64,000 nucleotides of DNA from Lachnospiraceae bacterium (lineage in GTDB: Bacteria; Bacillota; Clostridia; Lachnospirales; Lachnospiraceae), in the NCBI GenBank assembly GCA_020860755.1, contig JAJBTQ010000033.1, forward strand, positions 41,457 to 105,456, written 5' to 3'. The translations under genes and the position numbers were made by a program. Below, piece after piece: positions 8,679 through 18,872 of this stretch; the stretch's first letter is position 1, and each line of letters begins with the position of its first letter. The notes beneath the pieces are model-generated. The model was not told where the DNA came from. It made no database searches and worked only from the letters and a program-made list of their open reading frames with translations.

Positions 8679-10787
8679 ATGACAACAAGACAGGGAAGTC
8701 TTTCCATTAACAGTGAAAACATTTTTCCGATCATTAAAAAGTGGCTCTACTCCGACCGTGACATCTTCTATCGCGAGATGGTCTCGAACGGATGCGATGC
8801 CATTACGAAATTAAAGAAACTTGACATGATGGGCGAATATCCGCTCCCGGACGACTATGAGCCGAAGGTGGAGATCCGTGTAAATCCCAACGATAAGACT
8901 ATCAAGGTCATCGACAACGGTCTCGGTATGACTGCGGATGAGCTGGATGAGTACATCAACCAGATCGCGTTCTCCGGAGCCGCGGATTTCCTTGAAAAAT
9001 ATAAAGACAAAGCCAACGATGACCAGATCATCGGTCATTTCGGCCTGGGCTTCTACTCCGCCTTTATGGTGGCGGATGAGGTGCACATCGACACGCTCTC
9101 CTGGCAGAAGGATGCCGCGCCGGTACACTGGAGCTGCGACGGCGGGACGGAGTTTGAGATGGGCGACGGGGACCGCGGTGAAGTCGGGACCACGATCACG
9201 CTGTTCTTAAATGAGGACTGCCTGGAGTTCTGCAATGAGTACCGTGCAAGGGAAGTTCTGGACAAGTACTGCTCTTTCATGCCGATCCCCATCTATCTCG
9301 TCAACGAAACTGCCGAGCCTCAGTACGAGACGATCCTCCCGGAGGAAAAGACAGAGAAGGATGTAGTCGTGGAGACGATCGTGGAAGAAGCCAAGATGGA
9401 GGAGCGCGAAAACGAGGACGGCGAGAAGGAATACGTCGAGGTGTCTCCGCGGACAGAAAAGTTAAAAATTGAAAAACGCCCCGTACCGATCAACGACACG
9501 GAGCCGCTTTGGACAAAGCAGCCCGGCGACTGCACGGAGGAGGAGTACAAGACCTTTTACCGCGAAGTGTTTCGGGATTACAGAGAGCCTCTGTTCTGGA
9601 TCCACTTAAACATGGACTATCCGTTCAATTTAAAAGGCATCCTGTACTTTCCGAAGATCAACACCGAGTATGACTCCATCGAAGGCGTCATAAAGCTTTA
9701 CAACAACCAGGTGTTTATCGCAGACAATATCAAAGAAGTCATCCCGGAGTTTTTGATGCTCTTAAAAGGAGTCATCGACTGCCCGGATTTGCCGCTCAAT
9801 GTCTCGAGAAGCGCGCTTCAAAATGACGGCTTTGTACAGAAGATCTCTGAGTACATCACCAAGAAAGTGGCGGATAAGCTCATCGGTATGTGCAAGACCG
9901 AAAAGGAAGACTACGAAAAATACTGGGACGACATCAGCCCGTTCATCAAGTACGGCTGCTTGAGGGACGAAAAGTTCTGCGACCGCATGAACGACTATAT
10001 CCTCTTTAAGGATATCAACGGCCAGTACCTCACTCTTCCGGAACTGCTCGCTGCCGAGGAGGAATCCGAAGCGGAGAATGCCGGGGAAGATGACGGAGAG
10101 GCAGCGGAAGACGTGGAAGATGCCACCCCGGATGAGAGCGCCGATGAGGGCGGATCAGAGGAGGAGGACGAGTACAAAGATACCCGCGAAACGGTATACT
10201 ATGTTACGGATGTCAACCAGCAGGGTCAGTACATCCGTATGTTTAAGGAAGCCGGCATGGATGCGGTCATCTTGGACCACTCGATCGATACCTCTTTCAT
10301 CACCCAGCTGGAGCAGCGCAATCAGCATTATAAATTCATGCGAATCGATGCGGATATGACGGGCGCGTTAAAAGAGGAAGTCTCCGAAGACGACTTAAAA
10401 GATGCGCTTGATGCGCTGACCGAGACGTTCCGCAAAGCACTTGGCAAAGAGGATCTGAATGTACAGGTGGAAAAATTAAAAGACTCCTCCGTGGCATCCG
10501 TGATCACGCTCTCCGAGGAGGGACGGCGCATGCAGGACATGATGAAGATGTACAGCATGAACGGCATGGACCCCTCCATGTTTGGCGGAGACGAGACGCT
10601 TATCTTAAATGTGAGCAACCCGCTGGTAAACTACATCCTCGAGCACGGGGACGGCGAGCATGTTCCGATATTCTGCAAGCAGCTCTATGACCTGGCCATG
10701 CTGGCCAACCAGCCTCTGGCTCCTGAAGCCATGACGGAGTTCGTAAACCGGAGCAATGAGATCATGATGATCCTCGCGGAAGAATAA
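8679..10787 (+). CDS. htpG: Molecular chaperone HtpG (Hsp90)
   Basis: A 702-residue Hsp90 homologue, an ATP-dependent chaperone that remodels client proteins as a dimer. The GHKL ATPase domain shows REMVSNGCDA (residues 32-41), DNGLGM (79-84) and GHFGLGFYSAF (119-129). The middle domain has LPLNVSRSALQND near 371-383. It is longer than the usual 620-630 residues because of two charged inserts: about 212-262 between the N and middle domains, and a very acidic stretch at about 458-502. The ATG at 8679 is chosen over an in-frame GTG at 8670 because AGGAG sits eight bases before it. The gene is controlled by a perfect CIRCE site and ends at a strong terminator. Confidence 0.97.
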   Translation: MTTRQGSLSINSENIFPIIKKWLYSDRDIFYREMVSNGCDAITKLKKLDMMGEYPLPDDYEPKVEIRVNPNDKTIKVIDNGLGMTADELDEYINQIAFSGAADFLEKYKDKANDDQIIGHFGLGFYSAFMVADEVHIDTLSWQKDAAPVHWSCDGGTEFEMGDGDRGEVGTTITLFLNEDCLEFCNEYRAREVLDKYCSFMPIPIYLVNETAEPQYETILPEEKTEKDVVVETIVEEAKMEERENEDGEKEYVEVSPRTEKLKIEKRPVPINDTEPLWTKQPGDCTEEEYKTFYREVFRDYREPLFWIHLNMDYPFNLKGILYFPKINTEYDSIEGVIKLYNNQVFIADNIKEVIPEFLMLLKGVIDCPDLPLNVSRSALQNDGFVQKISEYITKKVADKLIGMCKTEKEDYEKYWDDISPFIKYGCLRDEKFCDRMNDYILFKDINGQYLTLPELLAAEEESEAENAGEDDGEAAEDVEDATPDESADEGGSEEEDEYKDTRETVYYVTDVNQQGQYIRMFKEAGMDAVILDHSIDTSFITQLEQRNQHYKFMRIDADMTGALKEEVSEDDLKDALDALTETFRKALGKEDLNVQVEKLKDSSVASVITLSEEGRRMQDMMKMYSMNGMDPSMFGGDETLILNVSNPLVNYILEHGDGEHVPIFCKQLYDLAMLANQPLAPEAMTEFVNRSNEIMMILAEE

Positions 10788-10805
10788 GCAGATATAAAAA
10801 ACACG

Positions 10806-10859
10806 ATCCTCCCAAAGCGGACGGCAAAACTGCCGGATCCGCTGCGGGAGGATTTTTTA
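10806..10859 (+). terminator. Intrinsic terminator of htpG
   Basis: ATCCTCCC (10806-10813) pairs with GGGAGGAT (10846-10853) around an inner GC-rich stem, and a run of T follows at once. Confidence 0.9.
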
Positions 10860-10907
10860 TTGCTCTTGACTGCACAACTGCACACGTTCGGGCTTTCAAG
10901 GTTATCT

Positions 10908-11171
10908 TTAAGCGAGAATGACAAGATACCGACCATCCGGAAGGCAGAAAACCTCTTCCGCTTCCTCAAAGTCTTTCTTTGTCATCCCTGAGATGTCGGC
11001 GCCTGCGTCGTCAAAGTACTGCCGCACCTCTTTGATGTTGTCGCAGACTGCCGCAAAACAGATCTCTAAGAACTCTTCCGCCTCTTCCGGTGTCTCTGCC
11101 ACCGGTTCGGGAAACAGCTGAAGCTGGTGCTTTAAAAACTCCTGAATACACATCTCATCGTACTCATTCAT
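10908..11171 (-). CDS. Small acidic protein of unknown function
   Basis: An 87-residue soluble, strongly acidic protein that I do not recognise. It has a predicted helical N-terminal half (MCIQEFLKHQLQLF), an acidic helix rich in Glu, and ends in LPDGRYLVILA. No signal peptide, membrane segment or metal motif is seen. The ATG overlaps the stop of maf by four bases (ATGA), which points to coupled translation. A GGGG stretch upstream serves as ribosome site. It is the last gene of the addB-addA-maf run. Confidence 0.75.
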   Translation of the reverse strand: MNEYDEMCIQEFLKHQLQLFPEPVAETPEEAEEFLEICFAAVCDNIKEVRQYFDDAGADISGMTKKDFEEAEEVFCLPDGRYLVILA

Positions 11172-11752
11172 ATTATAAATCCCCTTTCTTTCATCTCCTG
11201 ATAAAGCCGTGCGACGGGCAGTCCTACCACATTATTGTAATCACCCCGGATGCCCCGGATATATTTGCCGCAGCCGCTCTGGATCCCATAGGCGCCGGCT
11301 TTGTCCATCGGATCACCACTTTTGATGTAAGCCTCGATCTCCTTCCCGGTCATGGGATAAAAGAGCACCTCTGTCCTCTCATAAAACGCGTCGGTTTCCA
11401 CCTGATCCTCCCGCATAAGGAGCAGACACACTCCGGTGTATACGAAGTGGCTGTCTCCGGACAATCCTCTCAGCATGCGGCAGGCATCCGCCTCATCCCG
11501 GGGCTTTCCCAGGATCCGTCCGTCGTGCACGACAATGGTATCTGCGCCGATGATCAGAGTCTCCACGCCGGCATTGCCGGTTTTATCCGCCACCGCCCGA
11601 GCTTTCTGCGAAGCCAGCTCCGTCACGATCTCTGGGGGAATCTTATTTGGAATGAACTCCTCCGCGTCGGATGGAATCACTTCAAATTCAGTCACAATTT
11701 GTTTCAGAAGTTCCCTGCGCCGCGGGGACGCAGAGGCAAGTATGATCTTCAT
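11168..11752 (-). CDS. maf: Maf family nucleoside triphosphate pyrophosphatase
   Basis: A 194-residue Maf/YhdE house-cleaning enzyme that hydrolyses non-canonical or modified nucleoside triphosphates (dTTP/UTP-type in related proteins) to the monophosphate and pyrophosphate. The start ILASASPRRRELLK is the nucleotide-binding signature, and IGADTIV, GKPRDEADA and the C-terminal DPMDKAGAYGIQ carry the other conserved residues. It was formerly called a septum-formation inhibitor. It starts 22 bases after addA and overlaps the next small gene by four bases. Confidence 0.93.
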   Translation of the reverse strand: MKIILASASPRRRELLKQIVTEFEVIPSDAEEFIPNKIPPEIVTELASQKARAVADKTGNAGVETLIIGADTIVVHDGRILGKPRDEADACRMLRGLSGDSHFVYTGVCLLLMREDQVETDAFYERTEVLFYPMTGKEIEAYIKSGDPMDKAGAYGIQSGCGKYIRGIRGDYNNVVGLPVARLYQEMKERGFII

Positions 11753-11774
11753 AGATATATCCTCTTTGCTCGCA

Positions 11775-14700
11775 TCATTCTTTTTGCGGAGAAATGCTTA
11801 TCACCTGATCCAGGCAAAACGAGTAGATCAGAATCTCTTTTACTCCCTTACCATCAAACCTTCGTCCGAGTGCCTCCGCATAGAGCAAAAGCTGCGCCTC
11901 GTACCTCCGGATCAGTTCCTCCGGTCTGTTTACCTGATCTGTCTTATAGTCCAGCAGGACGATCCCGTCATCCTCCTCCCAAAAGACATCAATGATCCCC
12001 TGGATCAACACCTGTTCCGACTGCCCGGCCCCTTCCCGGACGCGGTCTGCCGGGACAGACATGACAAAGGGCTGCTCCTTTAGGAGCGAGCCGGCGTCGG
12101 CCGCCGATTTCATCCGACCGGTCAGGTCAGTACACAGGAACCGGCCGACCTTGACCGGATCAATAAGCTCTGCCTCCGAGCGCTCCATACGTCCCGCGTC
12201 GCAGAGCTGTTTGGCCGCATGTTCCGCCCATTCTCCGGCCTTAACCGGATCCGAAAAAGCGGGAACGGAAGAAAAGTCAAGACACTCCATCAGGCGGTGA
12301 AACGCTGTCCCGCGAAGCGCACCCCCGTTTTCATCCGGTTCTTTTATAAACTTCGGTATATAGGGAATCGGCGTCTCTTCCGGGAAGAGCTCCTCTCCCT
12401 CATCCTCTTCCAGAACGTCCCTCGCCTCCTCCATGGCGCGGTGCTTGATCTCGGAGACAGACATTTTCTGCTTTATGCCGCTTGTCCGGTAGGGATACTC
12501 CCAGGAAAAACGCCTCGAAAGCTCCTCTAAGAAGTCCGGTTCGACTTCGCGAAGCTCATTAAGCAGACTCTCCCGCTCCCGCGCATTGCTTACCTGTCGC
12601 CGGGCTGCATCCACAGCCTGCGCTTCCGGTGTCGCAATCTCAAGCGGATAGGTTCCTCCGCAGCTTAAAAGGGCCGGAAGGATCCAGTCCCAACCTGTCT
12701 CGGCATCCATCCGGACGGAGAAATCCAACTTTTGATAAGAAGGTACCCCAGCGCTCTCCCGGATGCTGCCGCCCGGCTTCATCCCGGTTATGACGAGCTT
12801 CTCCCTTGCGCGCGTTAACGCGACATACAGGATCCTCTGCTCCTCTCCCAGACTTTCTCTTTGCGCTTCAACGGAAAAGGCCCTGCGGATCAGAGTGTTC
12901 GTCTTCACCCTCCGGTCAGCGTCGCACCACTTTAACCCTATCCCGTAGTTCGGATTGAGGATCATCTGGGTAGTCGAATCCATCCGGTTAAATTTTTTCC
13001 CCATCCCTGCCACAAACACAATGGGAAATTCAAGTCCCTTGCTCTTGTGGATCGTCATTAAGCGGACGGCATTCTCCTGTTCGCTGACCGTCTCCGCCTC
13101 TCCGGCATCCAGGTTATTTTCGATGAGTCGGTTAATATATCGTACAAAATGGAACAGTCCGTGGTAGCTCGTCTTTTCATAGGCAGCCGCCTTTTCCATC
13201 AGCTTGTCCAGGTTCGCTCGTCTTAGCTCGCCTGCCGGCAGCGCGGCCGCGAGATCACGGTATCCGGTCTCGTCGTAAATCTGCTGGATCAGCGTGTGGA
13301 TCGGTGTATAGGGGACTCGCTCCCGAAACGAGGAAAGGAAATCCCAGAAGTGCTGTACCTTGCGTGTCAGGGTCTCATCCGTTTCCGGATCCTGGCCGTT
13401 CGCCAGCTTTGCCACACAGGCATAAAACGGGGCGGAATCATCCGCGCACTTGATCAAAGCCAGCTCCTCGTCTGTAAAGCCACCGATCGGAGACCGCATC
13501 ACTGCCGCGAGTGGGATATCCTGGCGCGGATTGTCGATAATGCGCAAAAGAGAGAGAATGACCTGCACTTCCTGTGCAGAAAAATATCCGGTCTTAGAGG
13601 AGACCAAAAGCGGAACGCCCTCCCGCTCAAACGCAGTCACAAACGCCTGATTCCATCCCTTCATGCTGCGCAGGAGGATCACGACATCGCGATACTCCTT
13701 ATCGGGCATCTCCTCTTCGAGCATCGTGCGGATCCGCCGTGCGATGACCCCGGCTTCCGTGATTTGTTTCTCCTCCCCCTCTACACTCTCTACGAGAATG
13801 CATTCCGGGCGGAAGGTTTCCGGATCATCATCCGGATACTCAAGTCCCCGGGAAAGGGAGGCCTCCTCGTCATATTCAATATTGCCGAGATCCCTGCCCA
13901 TGATCCTTCCGAAAATATCGTTGACGATCCCAAGGATCTCCTCGCGGCTTCGGAAATTTTTGTGCAGGTCGATCCGCTGTGTCTCGCTCTCCCCGACGGA
14001 AAACATATTATATTTAGACGTAAAAAGCTCGGGTCTGGCCAAACGGAAGCGGTAGATGCTCTGCTTGACATCCCCCACCATAAACATGTTCTGCCTGCCC
14101 TCAAAACTGCCCGATACAGCGGTAAGGATCGCATCCTGAAGAAAATTGCTGTCCTGATACTCGTCTACCATCACCTCCCGGAACTGCGCCTGGTACTCCC
14201 CCGCAATCTCGGTGGGCTCTTTTGTCTCGGGGTCCACAAGGATCTGAAGAGCAAAATGCTCCAGATCCGAAAACTCAAGGATATTCTTTTTTGACTTTTC
14301 CCGAGCCAGAAGGTCCGCGAATGCCTTTGTCAGTGTGACGAGCATCCGGACCATAGACCCGGTAGATTTTAAAATGTCAAGCTGTGCCGTGACATCCGTT
14401 GAAAAATCCTGTTTTATAAGATGACTGACCCAGTCTTTGGCCTGTTTTCTGGCTTCTTTTACCTCTTCTTTCTTTTCCTCACTGACCTCTTTTCCGGCGG
14501 AGGAGGGAAGCCGCATAAATTCGATCGTCCGAAGCGTCTCCTGCCAGTCCAGTAATCCGCTGCATCCCGCAAGAGCAGTAATCTGCCCGAGATCATCCCG
14601 GATCACTGCCTCATAACCCTTCGGTCCGTCCTCTGCCTGCGTGAGTGCGGCGATCTGCCGGTAACGGCTCTCCATCTCCTCTGCACGCAGATGGAGATAG

Positions 14701-15395
14701 GACAGATAGTCCCTGACCCACGGCTTTTGTTCCAGGTCTTCAAGCGAATCCGCCTCATATTGACCGGCACAGGCATTAAGCCACTCACCCGGCCAGGGAA
14801 AACTCTGGGAAAACTGATAGAGCTCCAGGATCATCTTCCGGATCGTCGTGTCACTCTTTGCGCTTGAATATCCGTCCGCGAATCGCAGAAATTCGGGATC
14901 TTTTGCCGCATAGAACTCCTCCAGAAGCTCATCACATACGTCCTCCTTAAGCAGCTCAAGCTCTCCTTCGTCCGCGATCCGAAAGCCGGGCTCCAGCGAA
15001 ATGCGGTGAAAGTGGTTCGTGACGACAGAAAGGCAGAAGCTGTGCACGGTTGTGATCTGTGCGTTGTGAATCAGAGACAGCTGTTTTTGCAAATGCCGGT
15101 TGACAGGATGCTCCTCCGCTGCCTTTGTAAGAGCGCTTAAGATCCTCTCCCGCATCTCCGCAGCCGCGGCATTGGTGTAGGTGACCACTAAAAGCTTGTC
15201 CACGTCGATCGGCTGTTTTGGATCCATGACCATGGAAAGAATACGCGCCACGAGCACGGCCGTCTTTCCCGAACCAGCGGCAGCGGAGACAAGCAGACTC
15301 CGGTCGCGCAGCTCGATCACCTGTTTTTGCTCCTCGGTCCAGGCGGCTTCCGATTCGGTTGTGAAATTGATCATCTCTTCGTTTTCATGCGGCAT
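11775..15395 (-). CDS. addA: Helicase-nuclease subunit AddA
   Basis: A 1,206-residue UvrD-type 3'-5' helicase with a C-terminal RecB-like nuclease. With AddB it resects double-strand breaks and loads RecA after a Chi-type sequence. Visible motifs are Walker A SAAAGSGKTAVL near residue 38, VMVDEYQDSN (motif II), QSIYRFR, MTIHKSKGLEFP, LYVALTRAREKL, and the nuclease core VLLDYKTD near residue 1150. An in-frame opening reaches 15464. The ATG at 15395 is preferred because it avoids overlap with addB and follows GAGAGG. It starts 28 bases after the addB stop. Confidence 0.96.
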   Translation of the reverse strand: MPHENEEMINFTTESEAAWTEEQKQVIELRDRSLLVSAAAGSGKTAVLVARILSMVMDPKQPIDVDKLLVVTYTNAAAAEMRERILSALTKAAEEHPVNRHLQKQLSLIHNAQITTVHSFCLSVVTNHFHRISLEPGFRIADEGELELLKEDVCDELLEEFYAAKDPEFLRFADGYSSAKSDTTIRKMILELYQFSQSFPWPGEWLNACAGQYEADSLEDLEQKPWVRDYLSYLHLRAEEMESRYRQIAALTQAEDGPKGYEAVIRDDLGQITALAGCSGLLDWQETLRTIEFMRLPSSAGKEVSEEKKEEVKEARKQAKDWVSHLIKQDFSTDVTAQLDILKSTGSMVRMLVTLTKAFADLLAREKSKKNILEFSDLEHFALQILVDPETKEPTEIAGEYQAQFREVMVDEYQDSNFLQDAILTAVSGSFEGRQNMFMVGDVKQSIYRFRLARPELFTSKYNMFSVGESETQRIDLHKNFRSREEILGIVNDIFGRIMGRDLGNIEYDEEASLSRGLEYPDDDPETFRPECILVESVEGEEKQITEAGVIARRIRTMLEEEMPDKEYRDVVILLRSMKGWNQAFVTAFEREGVPLLVSSKTGYFSAQEVQVILSLLRIIDNPRQDIPLAAVMRSPIGGFTDEELALIKCADDSAPFYACVAKLANGQDPETDETLTRKVQHFWDFLSSFRERVPYTPIHTLIQQIYDETGYRDLAAALPAGELRRANLDKLMEKAAAYEKTSYHGLFHFVRYINRLIENNLDAGEAETVSEQENAVRLMTIHKSKGLEFPIVFVAGMGKKFNRMDSTTQMILNPNYGIGLKWCDADRRVKTNTLIRRAFSVEAQRESLGEEQRILYVALTRAREKLVITGMKPGGSIRESAGVPSYQKLDFSVRMDAETGWDWILPALLSCGGTYPLEIATPEAQAVDAARRQVSNARERESLLNELREVEPDFLEELSRRFSWEYPYRTSGIKQKMSVSEIKHRAMEEARDVLEEDEGEELFPEETPIPYIPKFIKEPDENGGALRGTAFHRLMECLDFSSVPAFSDPVKAGEWAEHAAKQLCDAGRMERSEAELIDPVKVGRFLCTDLTGRMKSAADAGSLLKEQPFVMSVPADRVREGAGQSEQVLIQGIIDVFWEEDDGIVLLDYKTDQVNRPEELIRRYEAQLLLYAEALGRRFDGKGVKEILIYSFCLDQVISISPQKE

Positions 15396-15423
15396 ATCCG
15401 AAAAACCTCTCTGACATCCTCTC

Positions 15424-18400
15424 TCATTCGGAACACTTATCAGCTTTTTGCTGTACGACATCACGGATCCGTTTCATCGCCTCGTCATCCTTTAAGTCAG
15501 CTTCCTCGCGATATTGGCACCCCGCGATTCTTAGATCAAATCCGCAGACGCCGCTGTAAGCGCAGTGCTTGCAGCCTTCATTTTTCCCCATGCGGTAGGG
15601 GTTCACTTCGATGCAGCCCTCCAGCATCTTGCGCGCCGCCTCTTTTGTATACTGCCTGACATATTCCATCAGGTCGCCGAACGCCTCCGTGGATGCCGCA
15701 TTCGTCCCGGAGCTGCTCACGGAGCCGCCTTTCTTGAGGGAAATGGGCATCACATCCGACTTCTCGCCCTCCTTTAAATCCCGATCCATCCTGCGGCATA
15801 TGTCGGGGTCGGAATTTACCATTCCGCTGGGCCGCAGGGCATCCAGCAGTTTCTTTTTAATCGCCGCCTCATCCGGAGCATCCTCGACCATCGGCTCGTC
15901 CAGATGCGAGTACAGGATACCGGCCGGAATGATCTCCTTTTCGGGATGTGATTCCCGGAGCATTTCCATAATCGCATCCAAGTAGACCGCAAGCTGGAAC
16001 TGCCTGCCATAGTAATAGTTCGCGAGATTGATAGTGGTATCGCTGGATTTGTAATCAATAACCCTTACATACAGCTTGTCATCCGTCTCACAGGTGTCCA
16101 CACGGTCCACTTTGCCCACTACCTGTGTGCGGTGACCCGGGAGAGTCCCCTCAGATTGTGAGAACGGCACCTCGTAGTCCGCCGGAAGAAAGTCTCCGCG
16201 TTTAATCTGCTCCGTGATCGCCCAGATGCTGCAGGTAAGGATCCGGCGGATCCGCTCCAGAACATAGGCTTTGGAAGCAGACTCAGTCAAAAGCTCGTTG
16301 GGCAGCTCCAGGACGGCCTCCTCCAGTGCCTCGTCTAAGATCTTCTCCCGCTCTTCCTCCGTCACGGTATCCCAGTTGTATGACACGTCCAGTCTCCTGG
16401 AGTACTTTTCCATGACCGCATGGAACATGGTCCCCATATCCAGACTCTCAAAAGTAAATTCTTTCCGCTTAGCCAGCTTTAAACCATATTCAAGGAAATG
16501 TGCGAAGGCACAGGTCCCAAACCGTTCCAGGCGGGTAACGGACATCCGAAGAACACTCCCGTAAAGCGCCTCAGCCAGCGCAGGCTCCAGATTGTGATTA
16601 GAATAGACTTTAAAATGCGTTTCAAACAGTTCCCGGATCCGGCCCTTCCAGGCATCCTGCTCCAAATACCAGCTGTGAAGTGCCTTCCATTGGGGAGATA
16701 CCTCATGCTCAACCGCGTTGGTAAGACCCGTAATGTATGACTCCACACTGCTCTTTGCCGTCTCCATGGGCATCATCCGGCGGGAATCGAGCGCTGTAAG
16801 GCTTAAATCTGCAAACAGCTCTTCCAACACACCGATCAGATAGGAAGGGCGCACTGCCTTGCCATCCCCGCCCATCCGCGAACAGGTCAGACAGAGTGCA
16901 TCCGAGGGCTTTGTAAGCGCGAGGTAGAGATAGAATCTCTGTAGGAACACCTGCTCTCTCTCGCCGGGGGACAGCTCGAGATCGTGGTCTTTTAACATTG
17001 CCCGGTCATACTGCGACAGGATGCTCTGGCGCTGGGACTTTTTCGGGATCATACCGTCGTTCACGCCGAGGAAAAACAGCACTTTGATCTCATCGAGCCG
17101 GGTGCGCTCGATATCGCCCAGGATCACACAGTCGTTGTCCGGCGGGATCGCGCCGACCCTTGCAGTAGAAAAGCCGGCCTCCAGGATCTCGGCATAGTCG
17201 GACACGAGAATGATCTCATCTCCCAATAAGTCTACCATCTTATCAAGGAGATCTATGACGATCTTGTATATCTGACGGTTGATCGCGGCGGACACTTCCT
17301 CCCCGGTCTGCAAAAAGCGCTCCGTCTCGCTGCGCAGCTTGTCCTCGACCGAGAGATCACACAACAACTGATAAAGCGCCTGTGTGCGCTCTCTCACCGT
17401 AACGCCGGGCCTGCAAAAAACCGCAGCGGCAGCCTCGATCTGTTCCATAAACCGGACTCTGATCGCGTTTAACGTCTCCAACTCTTCCAAACGGGCTTCG
17501 TCTCCCGCACGCAGTCTGCCATGCTGCGCGCACGGCATGACAAAGCTCTTTTTCCACTTTCTCTCACCGCGGATGCCCTTTTCGATACAGTAATTTTCCA
17601 GCTGGTCCACCTCATCGGGTGAAAAATCACAGAGCCCGGTGCGCAGCAAGCGAAACACACTCTCATAAGAGTAATCATACTGCGCGATCTCCATCACCGA
17701 GCGGATCAATTCCGTCAGCGGATGATAGAGGATCGATTGCTTCTTGTCCACAAACCCCGGGATATCAAAAGAGGCAAAGATCTCCTCCGCGTACTTGTCA
17801 TACTCTTCCACATCGCTGCAGACAATGGCAAAGTCACGATACCGGTAACCCTTCTCACGGACCAGGCAGCGGATCCTGGCCGCTGCAAACTTAAGCTCAT
17901 CTCTCGCAGATAAAAGGGAATACAGACTCAGGCTGTCCCGGCACGGAAGTTCACAGGATTCTCCCGGCATGCGGAACAGATTCTGCTCCAGATGGGAAAG
18001 GAGCGGATTGTCCGCAAACCGGCTGCTCTCTCCGGCACGCAGACAGATCGGATCCGCGATCTCAAACTGCGCGTCGCGGGCTGCCCCGGCCAGCGCGTTA
18101 ACCATCTTGTGGCTCATATAGAAAAGGTCTTCCATATGCGCAGGGGCATCCAGAGACTCGCTTACGTCAAGGGTCACGCTGACATAGAGTTCGGAGACGA
18201 GATGCATCAGATGGCGGATCAGATCCATCTGGACCGGGGTAAACCCGGTAAACCCGTCAAAGAAGATAACCGCATCGCGGAGCAGAGCCGACTCGTCGGC
18301 CACCTCCGTAAGCAGATCGAGTACCCGCTCAGCCGTCACGTAGCCCTCCCCGAGATAGCTGTCAAAGGCCCGATAGATGGCCAGGATATCGCGAAGCTTA

Positions 18401-18858
18401 TAGGAGAGAGAGGATTCCTCATCCAGCTCTCCGAGAAACTCTTCGAGATCATCCGGGGAGATGCCGTACTGCATAAGCTCCGAGAGAACGGATTTAAGCT
18501 CCCCGATATAGCCCATCTTCGTCAGATTGCGCTTAAGCAGGGTCAGATCCTGCTCATTTTTTTCCACGATCCGTCGAAGCACCAGGCTCTTTCCGGTCTC
18601 CTCCATGACGGTGCGGTGGACACCAAGCTCGTCAAACACGCGGTAGGCAAGCCGGTCAAAGCTGACCACATCGATATTTAAAATGACCCCGGAGGAGGAA
18701 TGCGCGACCAGGCTCCTCTGGGCGCTCATCGTAAACTGCTCCGGGACCACAACGAAATAACGCTGATACGGCGCACGTTCCGCCATATCAGCTATTTTTT
18801 GATACATGTATTCTGATTTCCCGTTTCCGGAATTCCCGTAAACGAAAGTGAGTGCCAT
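15424..18858 (-). CDS. addB: Helicase-nuclease subunit AddB
   Basis: A 1,144-residue partner of AddA. It has an inactive helicase fold with a P-loop at the very start (GNSGNGKS, residues 8-15), a C-terminal nuclease core (VIDYKSSDT) and the four cysteines of the AddB iron-sulfur cluster: one in RFGTCAFAHF and three in GCKHCAYSGVCGF near the end. In Bacillus subtilis this subunit scans for Chi and cuts the 5' strand. ATG 18858 is chosen over an upstream in-frame TTG (18876) because AAGGGGAG lies seven bases before it. Its start is 15 bases after uppP. Confidence 0.96.
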   Translation of the reverse strand: MALTFVYGNSGNGKSEYMYQKIADMAERAPYQRYFVVVPEQFTMSAQRSLVAHSSSGVILNIDVVSFDRLAYRVFDELGVHRTVMEETGKSLVLRRIVEKNEQDLTLLKRNLTKMGYIGELKSVLSELMQYGISPDDLEEFLGELDEESSLSYKLRDILAIYRAFDSYLGEGYVTAERVLDLLTEVADESALLRDAVIFFDGFTGFTPVQMDLIRHLMHLVSELYVSVTLDVSESLDAPAHMEDLFYMSHKMVNALAGAARDAQFEIADPICLRAGESSRFADNPLLSHLEQNLFRMPGESCELPCRDSLSLYSLLSARDELKFAAARIRCLVREKGYRYRDFAIVCSDVEEYDKYAEEIFASFDIPGFVDKKQSILYHPLTELIRSVMEIAQYDYSYESVFRLLRTGLCDFSPDEVDQLENYCIEKGIRGERKWKKSFVMPCAQHGRLRAGDEARLEELETLNAIRVRFMEQIEAAAAVFCRPGVTVRERTQALYQLLCDLSVEDKLRSETERFLQTGEEVSAAINRQIYKIVIDLLDKMVDLLGDEIILVSDYAEILEAGFSTARVGAIPPDNDCVILGDIERTRLDEIKVLFFLGVNDGMIPKKSQRQSILSQYDRAMLKDHDLELSPGEREQVFLQRFYLYLALTKPSDALCLTCSRMGGDGKAVRPSYLIGVLEELFADLSLTALDSRRMMPMETAKSSVESYITGLTNAVEHEVSPQWKALHSWYLEQDAWKGRIRELFETHFKVYSNHNLEPALAEALYGSVLRMSVTRLERFGTCAFAHFLEYGLKLAKRKEFTFESLDMGTMFHAVMEKYSRRLDVSYNWDTVTEEEREKILDEALEEAVLELPNELLTESASKAYVLERIRRILTCSIWAITEQIKRGDFLPADYEVPFSQSEGTLPGHRTQVVGKVDRVDTCETDDKLYVRVIDYKSSDTTINLANYYYGRQFQLAVYLDAIMEMLRESHPEKEIIPAGILYSHLDEPMVEDAPDEAAIKKKLLDALRPSGMVNSDPDICRRMDRDLKEGEKSDVMPISLKKGGSVSSSGTNAASTEAFGDLMEYVRQYTKEAARKMLEGCIEVNPYRMGKNEGCKHCAYSGVCGFDLRIAGCQYREEADLKDDEAMKRIRDVVQQKADKCSE

Positions 18859-18872
18859 AAAAAGCTCCCCTT

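Noticed and set aside
11090..11995. Open frame of 301 codons on the plus strand
   Set aside because: It spans the opposite strand of three real genes (small unknown gene, maf, end of addA) and has no family signature.
13296..14294. Open frame of 332 codons on the plus strand
   Set aside because: It lies opposite addA, which has all helicase motifs. The antisense frame has no recognisable domain.
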